Assembly: GCA_029378245.1 (NCBI GenBank)
Contig: JARKIF010000022.1
Coordinates: 310,001 to 374,000, forward strand
From: Roridomyces roridus
Taxonomy: Eukaryota; Basidiomycota; Agaricomycetes; Agaricales; Mycenaceae
Length of the DNA stretch: 64,000 bases
Direction: 5' to 3'
Positions 33,506 to 46,196 of this stretch are shown one piece after another. Positions within the stretch are counted from its first letter, which is position 1. Every line of letters starts with the position of its first letter. The translations under genes were made by a program, and so were the position numbers. The notes under the pieces are model-generated. The model ran no database searches. It was not told the origin of the DNA and was given only the letters and a program-made list of their open reading frames with translations.

Positions 33506-35216
33506 ATGGCCACCATCGCCAACTTCGCCGGAAAGCAGTTCCTACCCACGGACAAGGACTTCGACGTCCACCGTTGGCAATATGCGACTTCCACTCACCA
33601 AATCAACCACGACATGAACCCTGGACTCATCGTCCAGCCCCGCGACAAGGCAGACATCCAGCGCGTCATCGCACACGCAAGAGTACGCAAACAGGCTATA
33701 GCGATCCGCACAGGAGGCCATCAGTACAGCGGCGCGTCTTCCACCGGCCGAAACAACATCCAGCTAGACCTGCAAACCACGTTCCAATCAGCCGACGATC
33801 TCGTGTACTTTGAGAAGGACGGGAAAAGCTTCGTACGGACGAGTGTGAGCCACAGCCTGGGCGCGTTCAATGCGTTCTTGGGAACGAACCACGTCTTCGT
33901 ACCCCACGGCCAATGCACCCGTGTCCATGTCGGCGGCCACGTGCAGACTGGAGGTTACGGTCAGCTCGGACGCAGTTTCGGACTCTTCGGTGACCACGTC
34001 GTCTCGCTCGAGATAATCGACTACCGCGGGCACGAGCGCGAGATCACACGCACGGGGGAGCCCAAGCTCTTCTTCGCGTGGCTCGGTGGCAGCCCGGGCA
34101 ACCTCGGCGTCCTCACTCACTTTGTGGTCCAAGTCTACCGCGATGGGGACTACGTCGGTGCCCTGGGTATGCGTGCTGTGCATCTCTACGACACGGCGAC
34201 GCTCAGCAAGTTATTGAGGCATCTCGCCGAGATGAATGACGATGCCGACTTTCCCCGGAACTACGATCTGTGCATCAGCGTCCTCAGCGCATCGTTCGAC
34301 ATCCTCGGCCTCATGGGCGGGCTCGATACCAAGATGCGGCTCGAGCATCCCGAGATATACGGACCAGACGGCCAGCCTGTGTTCCCCCGCATGATCGTCA
34401 TATACGCGCAGTACGTCCCGTTCAGCCCAACGGACAAGCCCGACATGGGATTCTTCGACCAACTCCGCCAGGGGTGCTTCTTGTCTAGCGCCGTCGAGAA
34501 GAAACCCATGTCGGAGCTGACGGCGCAGTGGATCTTCCGCAACACGCGTGAGTTCAATCTCCCATACGTCAAACGGACGTACACCACAAATTCGACTACG
34601 CTGGCGAAGGACGGGTGGGTTGACTGGGTCGTACGTCGTATGGACGAAGTCGTCAAGCCGACGGGAAACGGCCAGTGGCTCTCCGCGCAGCTGCAGTGCT
34701 TTGGAGGCAAGAATTCTATGATGTTTCGGAACGCAGGCAATGGGACGAGTTACAGTGTGAGTCCGTCAATGTTGATACCGTTTACTCACCTCGATGACGC
34801 TCGACAGTGGCGCGACTCGACGCTCTGCATGACTCTCGATAACTTCCACAAGCCCGAGAAGAAAGCAGAGGCAGAGGCTTGGGCGGCGAGGAACGACAGG
34901 GAAGCGATCGGACCGAACGGTATCTTCAGCACGCAGGATCGACGCTTTTTGTGGGGTTCATACGGCTCGTTTGATTTGGACTCGGTTTGGCGGACGTACC
35001 ATGAGGATCGGGCAAAGTACGAGCGCCTCATGCAAGCACGGAGGCTCGCTGATCCCAAGGGTATTTTCACGCCAAACACGTTCTGTGTCAAGAGGGCGGG
35101 GTGAGTTCTGCAGTCTCGTCGGTTTGTAGAGATTACTCACATTCAACAGTTTGACGACGGTCGTGAAATTGCGCTTGAAGCGGTACTTGGGAAAACGACA
35201 CGAAGGGGCTGATTGA
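33506..35216 (+). CDS. FAD-binding oxidoreductase (berberine-bridge/PCMH type)
   Basis: ATG 33506 opens a long exon. PGLIVQPRDKADIQRVIAHA begins the PCMH flavin domain. IRTGGHQYSG contains the His that is usually bonded to FAD, and HGQCTRVHVGGHVQTGGYGQ contains the Cys that makes the second bond in BBE-like enzymes, so bicovalent FAD is plausible. GLFGDHVVSLEIIDYRG and FFAWLGGSPGNLGVLTHFV follow, and the C-terminus has PKGIFTPNTFCVKRAG. The exon can end at 35100 with a 49-nt intron (branch TTACTCAC, acceptor CAACAG) leading to LTTVVKLRLKRYLG and the stop at 35216; otherwise it ends at the TGA at 35104. No signal peptide is seen, unlike most secreted relatives. The substrate is unknown. Confidence 0.85.
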
Positions 35217-36276
35217 GATGGCGGATGCGGAGATATGTGAAGTTGTGTAGATACCCGCGGGCAAGCTTCCCTAGCAATTATGTGACCGTACACCATCCGA
35301 ATGTAATCCCGGTACATTGATTCTGAGTGAAGCGGCGAACGAAGAGATGATGGTAGGTGCTAACAAGTTTAGGAAGAAAGGAATCATAAACACGAGCGAA
35401 GAGAGGACTCCTGCACAACGGACGCACCTCCGTAGATATCGCAGTTTCTCTTCCTCCGCCTGGAGATGACATCGAGTGGTGCTGACAATCCATAGGGATC
35501 TCGTAGCTGTCAATTGGAGTGTGAATAGCGCGTTCAAGAAACCGAGATAAGCCGAGGCTGCCGAGCAGGCCCGAGCTTCTGAGAGACCGAGGCTGTCTTA
35601 GCAGGAGATGGATGAGCACTGAGAGTCACGGAGTCTTGGGAAGAAAGAGCCTGCAAGTGAGCGCGGCATTGGGAAGATGGCGGTCGAGAGCAAGAACCGT
35701 AGCCAAACAGAAGGCAAACATCACGGATCATGGATCACGGGCTTGATGGTGGATCGGCCGACCCCGTGTCCCTTCATCTCTTGGCGCTGCCCAACACCAT
35801 GCGCCACAGACTTTGCGCTTTTATGTCTGAGTACATCCTAGCCGTTGGGGTTAATCCCAACAAAGCACTCTACCTGGTGACCAGTGCAGAGGTTGGTGAA
35901 GCTCGATTTTTTAATTTGTTGTGGTCTATGTGTGCCAAATTTTTTCCCTCGCCGTCCAGACGACTTCACGCGTCATCGCAGCTTTAATAATAATACGTTG
36001 AACGAGAATCTTGCCTGTCCCAAAGGATCCGTTGGCAGAAGGATCACTTGCATCAATCTCAAACAGATCACGCTGTGCTTGGTCAGCACACCTCGCTTCC
36101 CTTCTAACCTTTTTTCCTCCCTTTCGTCGCCGTGCATCCAGCCACATATACGCGTAAAAGACCCGCAGTGAGGTTCTTCCGGTCTTCTAGACTTCTTTCG
36201 TCCTCCTCGACGCCCGTAAGCCCATCCACAATGCCCGAGACCAGTTCCAGTAACGACACCTCTTCCAGCGACCCAA
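35217..36276. other. Intergenic, includes F-box family upstream region
   Basis: There is no recognisable gene from 35217 to about 36070. From 36078 the words TTGGTCAGCACACCTCGCTTC and TCGTCGCCGTGCATCCAGCC match the upstream region of F-box paralogue 1. Confidence 0.45.
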
Positions 36277-37926
36277 ATGCATCGCGCACTTCAAATAGAC
36301 GAGATAGTGGGGATTATATGCGCTCAAACTGCCCGGGCAGGTCCCTCCGATTGGTGGGCTGGACTTCCCACTCAGCAATATCCGAGTCGCTGCGGTGATC
36401 TCGCCCGGCTCGCCAGAACGTGCACGGCTTTCCTGGACCCCGCCTTGGATGCTCTTTGGGGCTTCCAAGGTACCCTCCTTCATCTGCTCCGGGCCATGCC
36501 CAGCGATCTCTGGGAAATCATCGAGATTCCATGGGAAGAAGACGAAGACGCCGCCAACGACTCGGGTTCGAGGGAGGAGAACATGAGACTGACAATCGTG
36601 AGTGGTAGTCGTCTTCATCTTTCTCTGACCCACTAACGTTATATTTCACAGAGTCTGCGTCGCACTGTGAGGCCTTCTGACTGGGATCGCTTCACGTTCT
36701 ATGCGCGTCGCGTCAGATCCTTCAAAGATGGGCATGTCCACGACGAGACATCGGTCGTCTATGACATCCTCACCTCTCAATTCCCCAATGGTACCGTCTT
36801 CCCCAGAATTGAGATCCTTGACTGGTTTCCCATCGCCCTCGAACTCTTTCATCACATCCACCTATTCCTGTCCCATGGAATCACGGGTCTCCATATTAGT
36901 CTAGACAACACTGCCGATTCCGCCATTTTCGACCTCCTTACAACGCAGTTCCCAGGTTTGAAAAATGTCGGCATCGGAGGCACCGTTGCTGAACGACCGT
37001 TTTCCCGATTCATCTGCTCTTTGAAAGAGCTTGAAACCCTTGTTGCGCCTAAATTAGATTCCACGGCTTTCAACCACATATCTCGCCTTCCACGGCTTCG
37101 TTACCTGTGGTTGATGTCCAAAACGCCACCTCGTCTTCCTCCACGCCCCAAGGACCTCCCTTGTTTCCCCGCGCTTGCGGAGTTTAGATGCGAGTCCATC
37201 GAGGCTGCGCCGAACCTCCTTGAGCGAACTGGACGATCGTTGGTCGAGTTCAGTCTTCCCGCGCGGAGCTGGGCTAGCCCTCCTACCAAGCAAATCTTCC
37301 AGGAACTTTACGCTGCACTCGCATCGAGCTGCACCCACACGCTGCTCGAGAAGATCCATGTGGACAAGCCCTCGCGTGCGCTGCCCATAAACGCCGCTCA
37401 ACTCGATCTCTATATCCTGTCGGGCGACGACTTGAGGAAGCTTTTCTGCTTCCGCAATCTCGTTCATGTGTCGCTCGCACATAGCGTCGCCGTCGACTTG
37501 GACGACGTCGTTGCCATCGACATGGCACGTGCGTGGCCCCGCATTGAGGTGCTTTGGTTCCCTTGCGACACTACATACCGCATCGCATCTCGGATGACGC
37601 TTGAGGGCGTCTACGCGTTCGCCGAGCACTGTCCTTTGCTCGAGGACCTTTCCGTGTTATTCGATGCCACGACCGTGCCTAAATCAACAGGCACCCTTGG
37701 CGGAAAGACGCAGCCTCGAGTCTCCCAGGATAAACTTGCATTCCTCGACGTCGGGTACTCGATGATCGGTACCAAGAAAAAGGATTGGCGCCGTGTGGCC
37801 GACTTTCTGCGTTCAATCTTCCCTGAATTGTACGAGGTCAGGGCCACGAAGCCGGGCTCCTCTGTGGATCCATACGTGTTGAAAGAGTACAAAGCTTGGA
37901 TGAAAGTTTCGGATGATTTAGCCTAA
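36277..37926 (+). CDS. F-box protein, paralogue 4 (intact)
   Basis: Two exons, 36277-36597 and 36652-37926 (54-nt intron, phase 0), give 531 aa. Exon 1: MHRALQIDEIVGIICAQTAR, GDLARLARTCTAFLDPALDA and a Trp after MPSDL that paralogue 2 has lost. Exon 2: SDWDRFTFYARRVRSF, then leucine-rich units (HHIHLFLSHGITGLHI, HISRLPRLRYLWLM, LYILSGDDLRKLFCFRNLVH) and a conserved ending (LLEDLSVLFDATTVPKS, DVGYSMIGTKKKDWRRVADF). It is predicted to be an SCF substrate receptor; the target is unknown. It is nearly the same length as paralogue 1 and is 18 kb from it. Confidence 0.8.
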
Positions 37927-38604
37927 CGCGCGTTCTCCTATTAGTGCGTATCTTGATCCATGTTTTCTCTCTCTCTTCACGCTGATACCTTCCACTCAGT
38001 ACATCCTTGTCTGAGGTCTCGCCCACCAATTTCTTGTCTCACATTGCGCTCGAATCGAGTTGATCATCTCAACCAGATATCTTGATATTTTGCCCCTCTG
38101 ATTTGCTTGTCGTCCGTGCTCCGAATTTTGTATGCATGCATTGTATGGCTTTAACGACTCAATTTGTGTATTATATATACCCAAGGTGGAGCGCATCCGC
38201 TGCGGCGATTCAGCACTTTTTCGGGTCGACGGACCGTGCACGGTGAGTATTGGTGGACATTGATGACCACGAGGCTTCCCGGTCCTTTTTTCTCTCACAT
38301 GCTGCACTCACCGTCTACGCCCATCTCTGAAATCCTGCCATTGATTGAAGGTACGCCAATCGTTCCAGAGCCCACGCTCAAGCCACTTGGCCGCCATCTA
38401 ACTCAATTGCCAGGAATGTCAACCCACTCGTGCACGTGCTTATGTCCTACTACATACTTCTCCTGCCGTACGGCACGTTGATTCTTGAATCTCGACCAAC
38501 GATGAAATCATGACCATAGTCTCCGACCCGTAAATTACAGTACACACAACACTGTCCATAAATTAGCTCAGACCTGGCTCGCATCTCCGCTGGTACAATT
38601 TCGT
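37927..38604. other. Intergenic between convergent F-box genes
   Basis: This contains the 3' UTR of paralogue 4 (similar in places to 18130-18330, for example the ATCGAGxTGATCxTCTCA phrase) and then unique DNA. No gene is recognised. Confidence 0.4.
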
Positions 38605-39911
38605 CTAGATAATCCCATCCCGCTTCGCAGCAGCCTCCATCTCCCCAACGATATCCCAAATTCGCTTCCGACTCCGCATACTCCGACTTGTGGCACACGC
38701 CCTAGCATACGCCGTCCACGGAATAGAATTCACTTCTTTCTTGCCGCCCTCTGTCCACTGTCTCGTCCACCACTCATGCTCCTCGCTCGAACGATACGCG
38801 GATGAGGGCGTTTCGGGGAGGAGGTACTGATGCTCTCGCTCGATTGATTTACGCACGACAGCGTCGAGATGCGGGAGGATCAGTGAGCGAAGGGATTTGT
38901 TGATTTGGAGCAAGGAGAGGAGGGCGGGCAGCGCGAGTTGGGTGCACAGTTCCAAGATGATGTCTAGTGGGAGATCAGGCAGGGACAAGGAGTCATTGAA
39001 TCTATCGGAGGGGGTGGTTACTGTAAATTGTCGCAGCGGCGGGAGAGCGAGCGCTTCGGCGACGGGGAATCTAAGCCGAGTCATGTAAAGTCAGAGAGAA
39101 GGGCGAAGAACACACCTGTCGGGTCGCACAAACACCCACATATTTCCCGGGCCCATCCACGCTTCGTGTATAATTTCCTCCGGTGTTCGATCACTCCTGG
39201 TCAGAAATTCAAGCCACCACTCCTCCGCGCCCTTGAGATCGTCATACGCAAACAGCACATCCACAACCTTCAACCACTCCACCCACTGCTCCTGTGTGCT
39301 AGCCACACAGCCATGGAAGTCGCTGGGATTACCATGTGTGACGACGCGCTCGATTACACTCGGTGAGAATTCCGGGAACCGATGTCGGAGGATGACAAGG
39401 CTGCAGTGCGTGACGACGCCGAATTCAGTTTCCAGAACGTATTGGCGCCTCCAGTCATCTCGGTGATGATAGCGCTGATAATCGCTGGGAACGACATCGT
39501 GCAGCATCCAGTAGCCGTCCGAGTCAATCTTGAACGCGCCTGGTTCTGTTATGCTCAAATGTAGCCGGGGTACAGAACGGAAAGAGGAGCACTGACCCCC
39601 GGATAGCTCGTCGTTTCCGAGGTAATGGCTGAGAATGACCCTGTCCTGCGAGGCGGAGACGTCTTGCTGGGTATACAGGAGCCCGTCCAGGATCTTTTTG
39701 CGCGTGTTTCAGGTTCCAAACTTTCCACAAACTGCGCAAAGGTTTGCAAACGGGGGGGCACAGTGCATCGTGATTCACTATGAAGCTCACCGATGGAGGA
39801 CGGCCAAAATCCATGGCGCCCGAGATCTGTGTACAGTGTAGGATTAGCGGCGAGTCAAGTAAACGTGGGTACCGGGAATCTTACATTGCAGTAAACGTCC
39901 CAGATACCCAT
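38605..39911 (-). CDS. F-box protein of a second class
   Basis: Five exons (39911-39885, 39826-39791, 39693-39597, 39545-39116, 39070-38605) join in phase to 351 aa. It opens MGIWDVYCNISGAMDFGRPP, then ASQDRVILSHYLGNDEL, and a middle part with WMLHDVVPSDYQRY and EWWLEFLTRSDRTPEE. The F-box itself is near residue 220: SLPDLPLDIILELCTQLALP, followed by LLSLLQINKSLRSLILP. The C-terminus is basic (SRSMRSRKRIWDIVGE). I associate the MGxWDxYC opening with a large agaric family in which an N-terminal domain precedes an F-box. The third intron (acceptor GCAAAAAG) is the least certain. The role is presumably SCF substrate recognition. Confidence 0.7.
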
Positions 39912-40698
39912 CCTGGAGATTTGCTGGAGGTCGGTTGAGGACAAGAGAATTGCCACGTCGCATCAGTGGGCCCAGAATCCCTGATCACCGCTGGAGAGAC
40001 CGAGACACCGAGAGACCGACGGCGTAATACCAGTGCCCAAGATCAATGATGGGAGCTCCGTCAGCCTGGGCTCGTCGGATTGGAGACTGAAACCGCGAGT
40101 TCGGAGTTGGCGGAGGAAAGAAGGCGCACTGATGCCGATGCGTTGCATGTATTTGGTCTGATGGGCGCGTGATAATTATTGATATGACTCACACACCTCC
40201 CAGCCATCAGTGAGTGACTAGTTTCCACCTTCGCGCCAGGGCAGGCCTTCACTTCGACTTCTCAAAAACTTTTCAGCCGACCTTTTGCTCCACGAACTCC
40301 GAGTTCGTTACCCTGAGCGCCAATGTCCTCTTACCGCTTGCAGTTACAAGGCGCCGGGCTGTCAAGGGTCTGTGGACAGCCTCGAGTCTAATTTGGCCTC
40401 TACAGCTTCGCAAACGTCTCACTGTCTTGGTTCCTCGTGGCTTCCTCCGGATACTCGCCCCCAAGCTGCCGCTGTCTCGCCTGCGTCGAATGTAGCCCGG
40501 TTTCTACGGCTCTCTGGCGGCTACAGAATACTCACTGCGGTCGACCGACTCATCTGCATGATGCCGTCCTTATTTTGGTATCTCCACAGCTTTTAGCGCT
40601 GGGCACCCGCGCACGGCCTCGTGCCTCTACAGCACTTGCTTTCCTCCCACCCTCGCCTTACTGTCCGCCTACCCACTCTCCTCACATCCTCTACGAGC

Positions 40699-41646
40699 AT
40701 GCCCCGCCTACTTTCCTCCAGATCAGCCGCAGACACTCTGGCTGCGACGAAAGTCACTCTCCGCGCCATCCAAACATCCGCAGACGCCTTCCCGCCTCTC
40801 AAGTCCGCTGCGTCGGCGGTCCTGATTGTTTTAGAGCTGAGCGAGGTGGGTTTCTGCGTTGTTATTCCCACTGCTTCAAGTCCGACTGACGCACACGGAC
40901 GATCCAGAAAACCAAGTCGAATAGGAAGGGATGTACGCACGTTGCCAGACGCTCAGCCCAACTCGTGCAAGATATCCATAGACAGACGAAGGATTTTGGG
41001 ATTGAACTCCCGCCCGAGGTGCAGGAGAGTGTGGTCGAAATTCGACGGTGCGTCAACTACTCACTCGCTGCCTCTAGACTGATTTGGATAAACAGACTTC
41101 TCAAAGAAATTCGGGATTTTCTCCGCACCCTCAGCAACGAGAATCTACTCAGACGATTCGCTCGGCAAGATGAAAATAGGAAACAAATCGCCGAGTACAG
41201 TCGTTTGTTGGACGAGGCGATGGTGCATTTCAGCGTGCGTATCCATTCTCGGTCGTACGCGCCGGCAATTCAGCCAATCAATATGCAGATAAACCTTGAA
41301 CTGAGTGTCCACCGACTTCACGTCGAATCGGCTCTCACTGCACGGTCCGAGCATGCTGCTGTACTCGCCGTCTCGAAGATGAGCGAATCGGAGCGTTTGG
41401 TGCGTCGAGCTCCTATTCTCTTGCAAGCGCGCGCTAATGCAGTGCATATGGCAGCAGTTTCTAAAAGAAATTCGAGGTGTGTTATTTAATGATTTCCTTG
41501 CTTCTCGGATCTACACGCACAGGAACGAGGCTGATGCGATATGTTTAGGCGACGTGAACATGGGAAAATATCTGCTGGGATTTTTTTTTTTAGATCTTTC
41601 AACTTTGACGCGGGAGCTTCTTTCTCATCATCTGTTTGATGCCTAA
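40699..41646 (+). CDS. HeLo/MLKL N-terminal-like helical protein, stand-alone
   Basis: Exon 1 from ATG 40699: SSRSAADTLAATKVTLRAIQ, FPPLKSAASAVLIVLELSE. After a 62-nt intron: KTKSNRKGCTHVARRSAQLV, ELPPEVQESVVEIRR. Further exons: LLKEIRDFLRTLSNEN, RFARQDENRKQIAEYSRLLD, then VHRLHVESALTARSEH and an end at 41646 at the latest. The pattern of amphipathic helices with a central hydrophobic SAVLIVLEL helix and the K(S/T)N(R/K) segment is that of the HeLo-like/MLKL-N-terminal four-helix domain. In agarics this domain usually precedes NACHT or kinase modules in NLR-like death proteins; here no such module follows. It may be a stand-alone executor or adaptor, or a truncated gene. The last exon is uncertain. 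Confidence 0.55.
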
Positions 41647-44600
41647 CCTCGGCAAGCCGCCTATCCTTGGCATGTGCTTGGCTGCGTTGCGGTTGAAGTT
41701 CCTATAAATGGGTTGATGGCTGTTCTTCCACAGTAGTTTACAGCATTTGTCCAGTGCCAAATATGTAGAAAATGATCTACTCCTCACATCTGCCCCTTGT
41801 TGCACCTCATTTTTTTGAACTACTGGCTCAGTGCAACCGCAACCTCCGGAGCTACACGTCAAACTGTGAGCGCCATTCACTCGTATGATACACCTCCGGT
41901 CGATGATCCAGGCCACCCACGCAACGCGTTGGCGTGCATTGGCTCGAAGAGGTTTCACCATTGAGTACTGGACTCTTCTGAACTGCGCAGACTATACACA
42001 CTCCATACAGCTGAGCCATTGCACCGTTATAATGTAATTACATCAGTACACCAACGCACGGCCACGAGGGGCCCGTTTTTTTATCACCAATCCTGGGGTC
42101 CAAACCTAACCTAACTGAACTGAACTGAACCGAACCAAACCTAACCTAACCGTGCCTAACACGCACTGCTTTATCTCAGTTTTCCCACATGATGTGGCTC
42201 CATCAAAAGTATTATCTAGTACTCTCCCTTAGTCTACTTGGTTAAGGTACCAGCTCCCAATCAATGCCATTTCTTGGCATGTGATGGTTTCCTGGCGGTC
42301 TTTAATTTATTTTGGGTTCTAGCCGAGGACCCACATTTAAATGTGGGCAGACCTCGGCCGCCCGGTCAAGGTCCGCCCACATTTAATTGCGGGCCCCTGC
42401 CACCGCTGCCCACCTTGAATTGTGGCTGCCGCCATTGGTGATGCTTGACGCGGAGCCCACGCTGTTGTATCAAGTCCATGAACCACTTTGTGCTGATATT
42501 ATTGCAACAGGGAACACTGGTCAATCAAAATTCACTGACTGGCGAGCATTGCCGAGCCGCCGGGCTGGACCCCCGGCCACCTCGGGACCGTTCTGCTTCC
42601 CTGTGCTTACCTCACGATCCATTACGTAACCCTGATCCCGCCCGCTTGGACCGCTTGGCGCATCGTTTCAACGCATTCCTCTCATCCACAAACCAGGATT
42701 TTGACAGATTGCGCTACCAGTGAGGAGAACAGGTCTGCTTAGGACAGAATTCGAAGCCGCATTTTTTTTCTCAACGGTTTGCGCGCCCCCGCCGGAGCCG
42801 AGTCCTACCGCCTGCGGCGTGGTGTTGCATACATTCTTGTTGTTGAATCAGATTCATACAGCCAACACTTAGAAATATCCAAAAATTGGGAGTGCCCCTT
42901 CAAAGCAACTTCGGCACATTGTAGAGCACTGTGTTGAGTCTGCGAAGATTCCCCATTCAGTGACTCCGACCCACAGTATGTTTCGACGATCGTTATATCC
43001 ACGCGCTCGATGGATCAGAGGGCTCGGTGTACCACGGACCAGCGCCTGTGTGGCTCGAGGATACATAAGCCACATACCGTTGGGGTGAGTACGACTCGAT
43101 CGGTCCCGGTTCCACAGCCTCATGCACAACCAAAGATTTTGGCAACTTGCGCTACCAGCAAATAGAACAGGCCTGCCGACGCCAGGGGACGGATTTCTCT
43201 AAACGGTTGGCACACGGTACGGTGTAAGTCCCACCGGATTCCAAATCCTACCGCCTGCGGCGTGGTGTTGCGTAGATTCTTGCTGTATCCGTGGCCTTCA
43301 AGTCATTCAATCAACGCTGGGAAGCATCCCAATTGTCTTTAACATCCAGTAAACAGCCGGTATGTGAGTCAATCACTGTTTATATATTTTGAACATTTGT
43401 CCCTCCAGAGCTCACAAACCCTGGGATTGCTTAGCACAATACTCTCCGACTTCATCGAGCGGTTGATTCTTGAAAGTCCAACGGCATTCACGGAATTTCT
43501 CGAACGGCGCTGGGAAAGGCATCTGAATCAAAACTATGTAGTACGCCCCAACAGCTCTATACCTGGGAATCGGCCGCTTTTGAGTCCGTTCCCGACGCTG
43601 CTGCTCACGTTCGGTGAGTGGCATGCACATCAACTCAACATTTACACCAGGTGATGAGGCTACCACCTCTTTGGCCAACTTCGGTATCTTGCGGGGCTAA
43701 TTATTCATACCGCACTCGCGCGCGGTCGTTGCGAGGACCGCAATCAATTATCAGAAACGGACTCCGAGGCAGTAAAACCAGCACCGACCGAACTCAGCCC
43801 AACGGTATGTGGTTTATGTGTTCTCGAGCCACGCAGGCGTCAGGCTGGTTCGTGGCACTCGCAAATGCAGACGGTGTTAATTGGAGCGATCCCGGCGTTG
43901 ACTTCGCCGAACGCGCACCTTGATTCTCTATTTGAACGTTTGGCTCTCTCTGGGACGCGAACAACAGTTTATCACACATAAACCTTCGCCTCATGATCAG
44001 CATACTCGTCATGTCAAAAAGTAAAGGTCCATGGTGTTATAACTGATGGACCACTGCACGCAGTTATAAGTCCTGGCACTGGGGAATACTTTGGAATGTG
44101 AAGAGTTCACTCCATAGACTACTCTCATTGAACCAACCTATCAGGGCAGTACTGAGCCCAAAAAGAAACAACATACCCGGTGGAATGACACCGTTTGATC
44201 ATTTGTCCAGAAAAATAGCCCGAAACAGTTCTCAAACCTGCAGAGTAACACGTCTGGTGACCCGAGGAGTAAAATTCAGCTCATTCTGCATGCCATACAA
44301 CATTCAAATGCTAACTGAAACTCCCCGAAGGTCTCGAGTTGAACCAAAACATTACACTGTTCATTTTTGTCAAAGTCACCCATTTCGGCTGGAACCTGAT
44401 GGATTTGGCTGATCCAAAATATGGCTGGGGGCATTTTAAGTAGCCTATACATGTGCCCAGATGAGTATAAACTGTGGTAGACCTCCATTTCCTGGTCCTG
44501 CAGCATTTTGAACATGGAATGTCAATGCAACTTAGAAACTGCCAAGGTCATGGGTCCCGAAGGCCTTGCTCTGAGTTGTCAAGGCATATCCATGACTCCT

Positions 44601-45682
44601 GCTCATTTGGGGTAGTGAAGGGACACTCTGGCTACCCTTCAGTCACTACACACTGGGGGACTTGGTATTGTACTGCGGGATATTCTCGGACTTTACTGAA
44701 AACTGGCTGTGAAAATGTTGGGCCCTCCCACAACGGAATATTTATGTGAAACTGGGGTTTTCTGTACATGAGCAGCCTAAATGGATGCCAAAGAAGCTAA
44801 ATATGTCATATCCGGGCCAGCGGGTCCGTGGTTCCATCAAACAACGACTACGGACCTTCACTTTCTGACATGATGAGTAGTTTAACTATCTACGATTACT
44901 ACCTCCCCGGATATTATCAAGGCACGTTCGCAAATCATTTCAACAGTGCCGGTGAACGGTATTCAGTGATACCAAGGGCCAAGGTCTATCATATTTGCTC
45001 CAGCTCCTGTGCCACTTCCAGCTGTACATGTGTAGTATTAAACCTAGTGCCCATACTTGTGTCCAGTCCCTGGTTCCGGACTCGGAAGCACTCCCTGCGA
45101 ACGAGTGGGCACCTGGACATTCAAACTGTATTTAAAACTCGATTCTACTTGCTACTGCCCACTCTGCGATCCGGAGACTCTGGCTGCCACAAATCAAACT
45201 GACTTTTGCCAGCGTGAATAACAAAATTCCAACTCAGCATCAGAGGTGAATTCCTCTGGATTTGGCACTCTGAGCAGAAAGTTGGAATCTGGAGTACTGA
45301 AGTTCAACTAAAGCGAGACTCAGGTCACAATAATTCAAGTACTAGTGTTCTTCGTCGTTTGAAAGCTCCAGAGTCCACTGTGGTTGAATCACCGTTGGAG
45401 TCAGCACTGTGAAGCAATCAATGGTCTGGCATCGAGGCTTGAGGCCGGCGCTGCGGAGGTGTGAATGGCATCGAATAATCGATGTGTCTCCCCTATCTGG
45501 CCCAATCTTATCGCCAGATAATCATCTGTTACATAACGCTGCTCTCCTCTCCGGGGTCCTGCTTGTCATGCATGGCCGTCGGCTAACCCTCGGCAGCGCT
45601 CGCTAATCGCGGATATTTGATTGACCGTTCCCTGTTGCAATATGATATAGACCCGGTCGTCTTCAAATGCGTTGATCATATG
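41647..45682. repeat. Gene-poor repeat debris
   Basis: There is no recognisable gene. Visible structure: a telomere-like CCTAA/CTGAA tract (42102-42160); the perfect palindrome CCCACATTTAAATGTGGG (42330-42347); direct repeats of about 140 bp at 42701-42842 and 43137-43284 (both with CCGCCTGCGGCGTGGTGTTG); and an inverted repeat at about 43015-43125 versus 43760-43870. 44000-45400 is lower in GC with short frames only, and looks like decayed transposon sequence of unknown type. Confidence 0.5.
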
Positions 45683-46196
45683 CTACAGGCCATGGATGAG
45701 CGCCTTGAATCGGAAAGCGGAGAGGAGAATGCTTGCATCACTGCCGTTGTCCTGAGGAAATCCCACTTCTTTCTGGATGTGCAATGCATATGCGTCCTTG
45801 GTGTCCCTACAGTCAGATAACGGAGGGAGAGGAGGAGAATAACGTACCCAATTGCGTACACCGGACGGTAACTGAACGACTTCCACAACGTAAAACATAC
45901 TGCTCTCCATCTCGTGCCGGCATTTCTCATTTGCGTAGGGGCCTCCGTGCTCGCGAAGCTGGTTGATGATAGGAAGAAACAGCGCCTCCAAGTTGCCGAC
46001 ATGATGCTGGGAATACTGCCACGAGCCGGCAACCAGTAGTACGTAGGGATGAACACCGCCCGTCTACGGGTGACGGCCGTCAATCTTACGGCTTGAGACG
46101 GTTACGGGCCGTCAAAAATACGGCCGTCTTTTTCACATTTCAATGGGTCCGACGGGACGGGACGGCAAAATTGACGGGTACGGGCCGTCAAAAGAC

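Noticed and set aside
35271..35987. Short open frames on both strands between the FAD oxidase and F-box paralogue 4
   Set aside because: No signal peptide, domain or consistent splice structure.
40142..40174. 33-bp phrase repeated at 55123-55155
   Set aside because: Similarity stops abruptly on both sides; too short to assign to an element or duplication.
44098..45202. Open frames of about 100 codons in the 44-45 kb region
   Set aside because: Composition is AT-richer than coding DNA nearby and no motif is recognisable; probably decayed transposon sequence.
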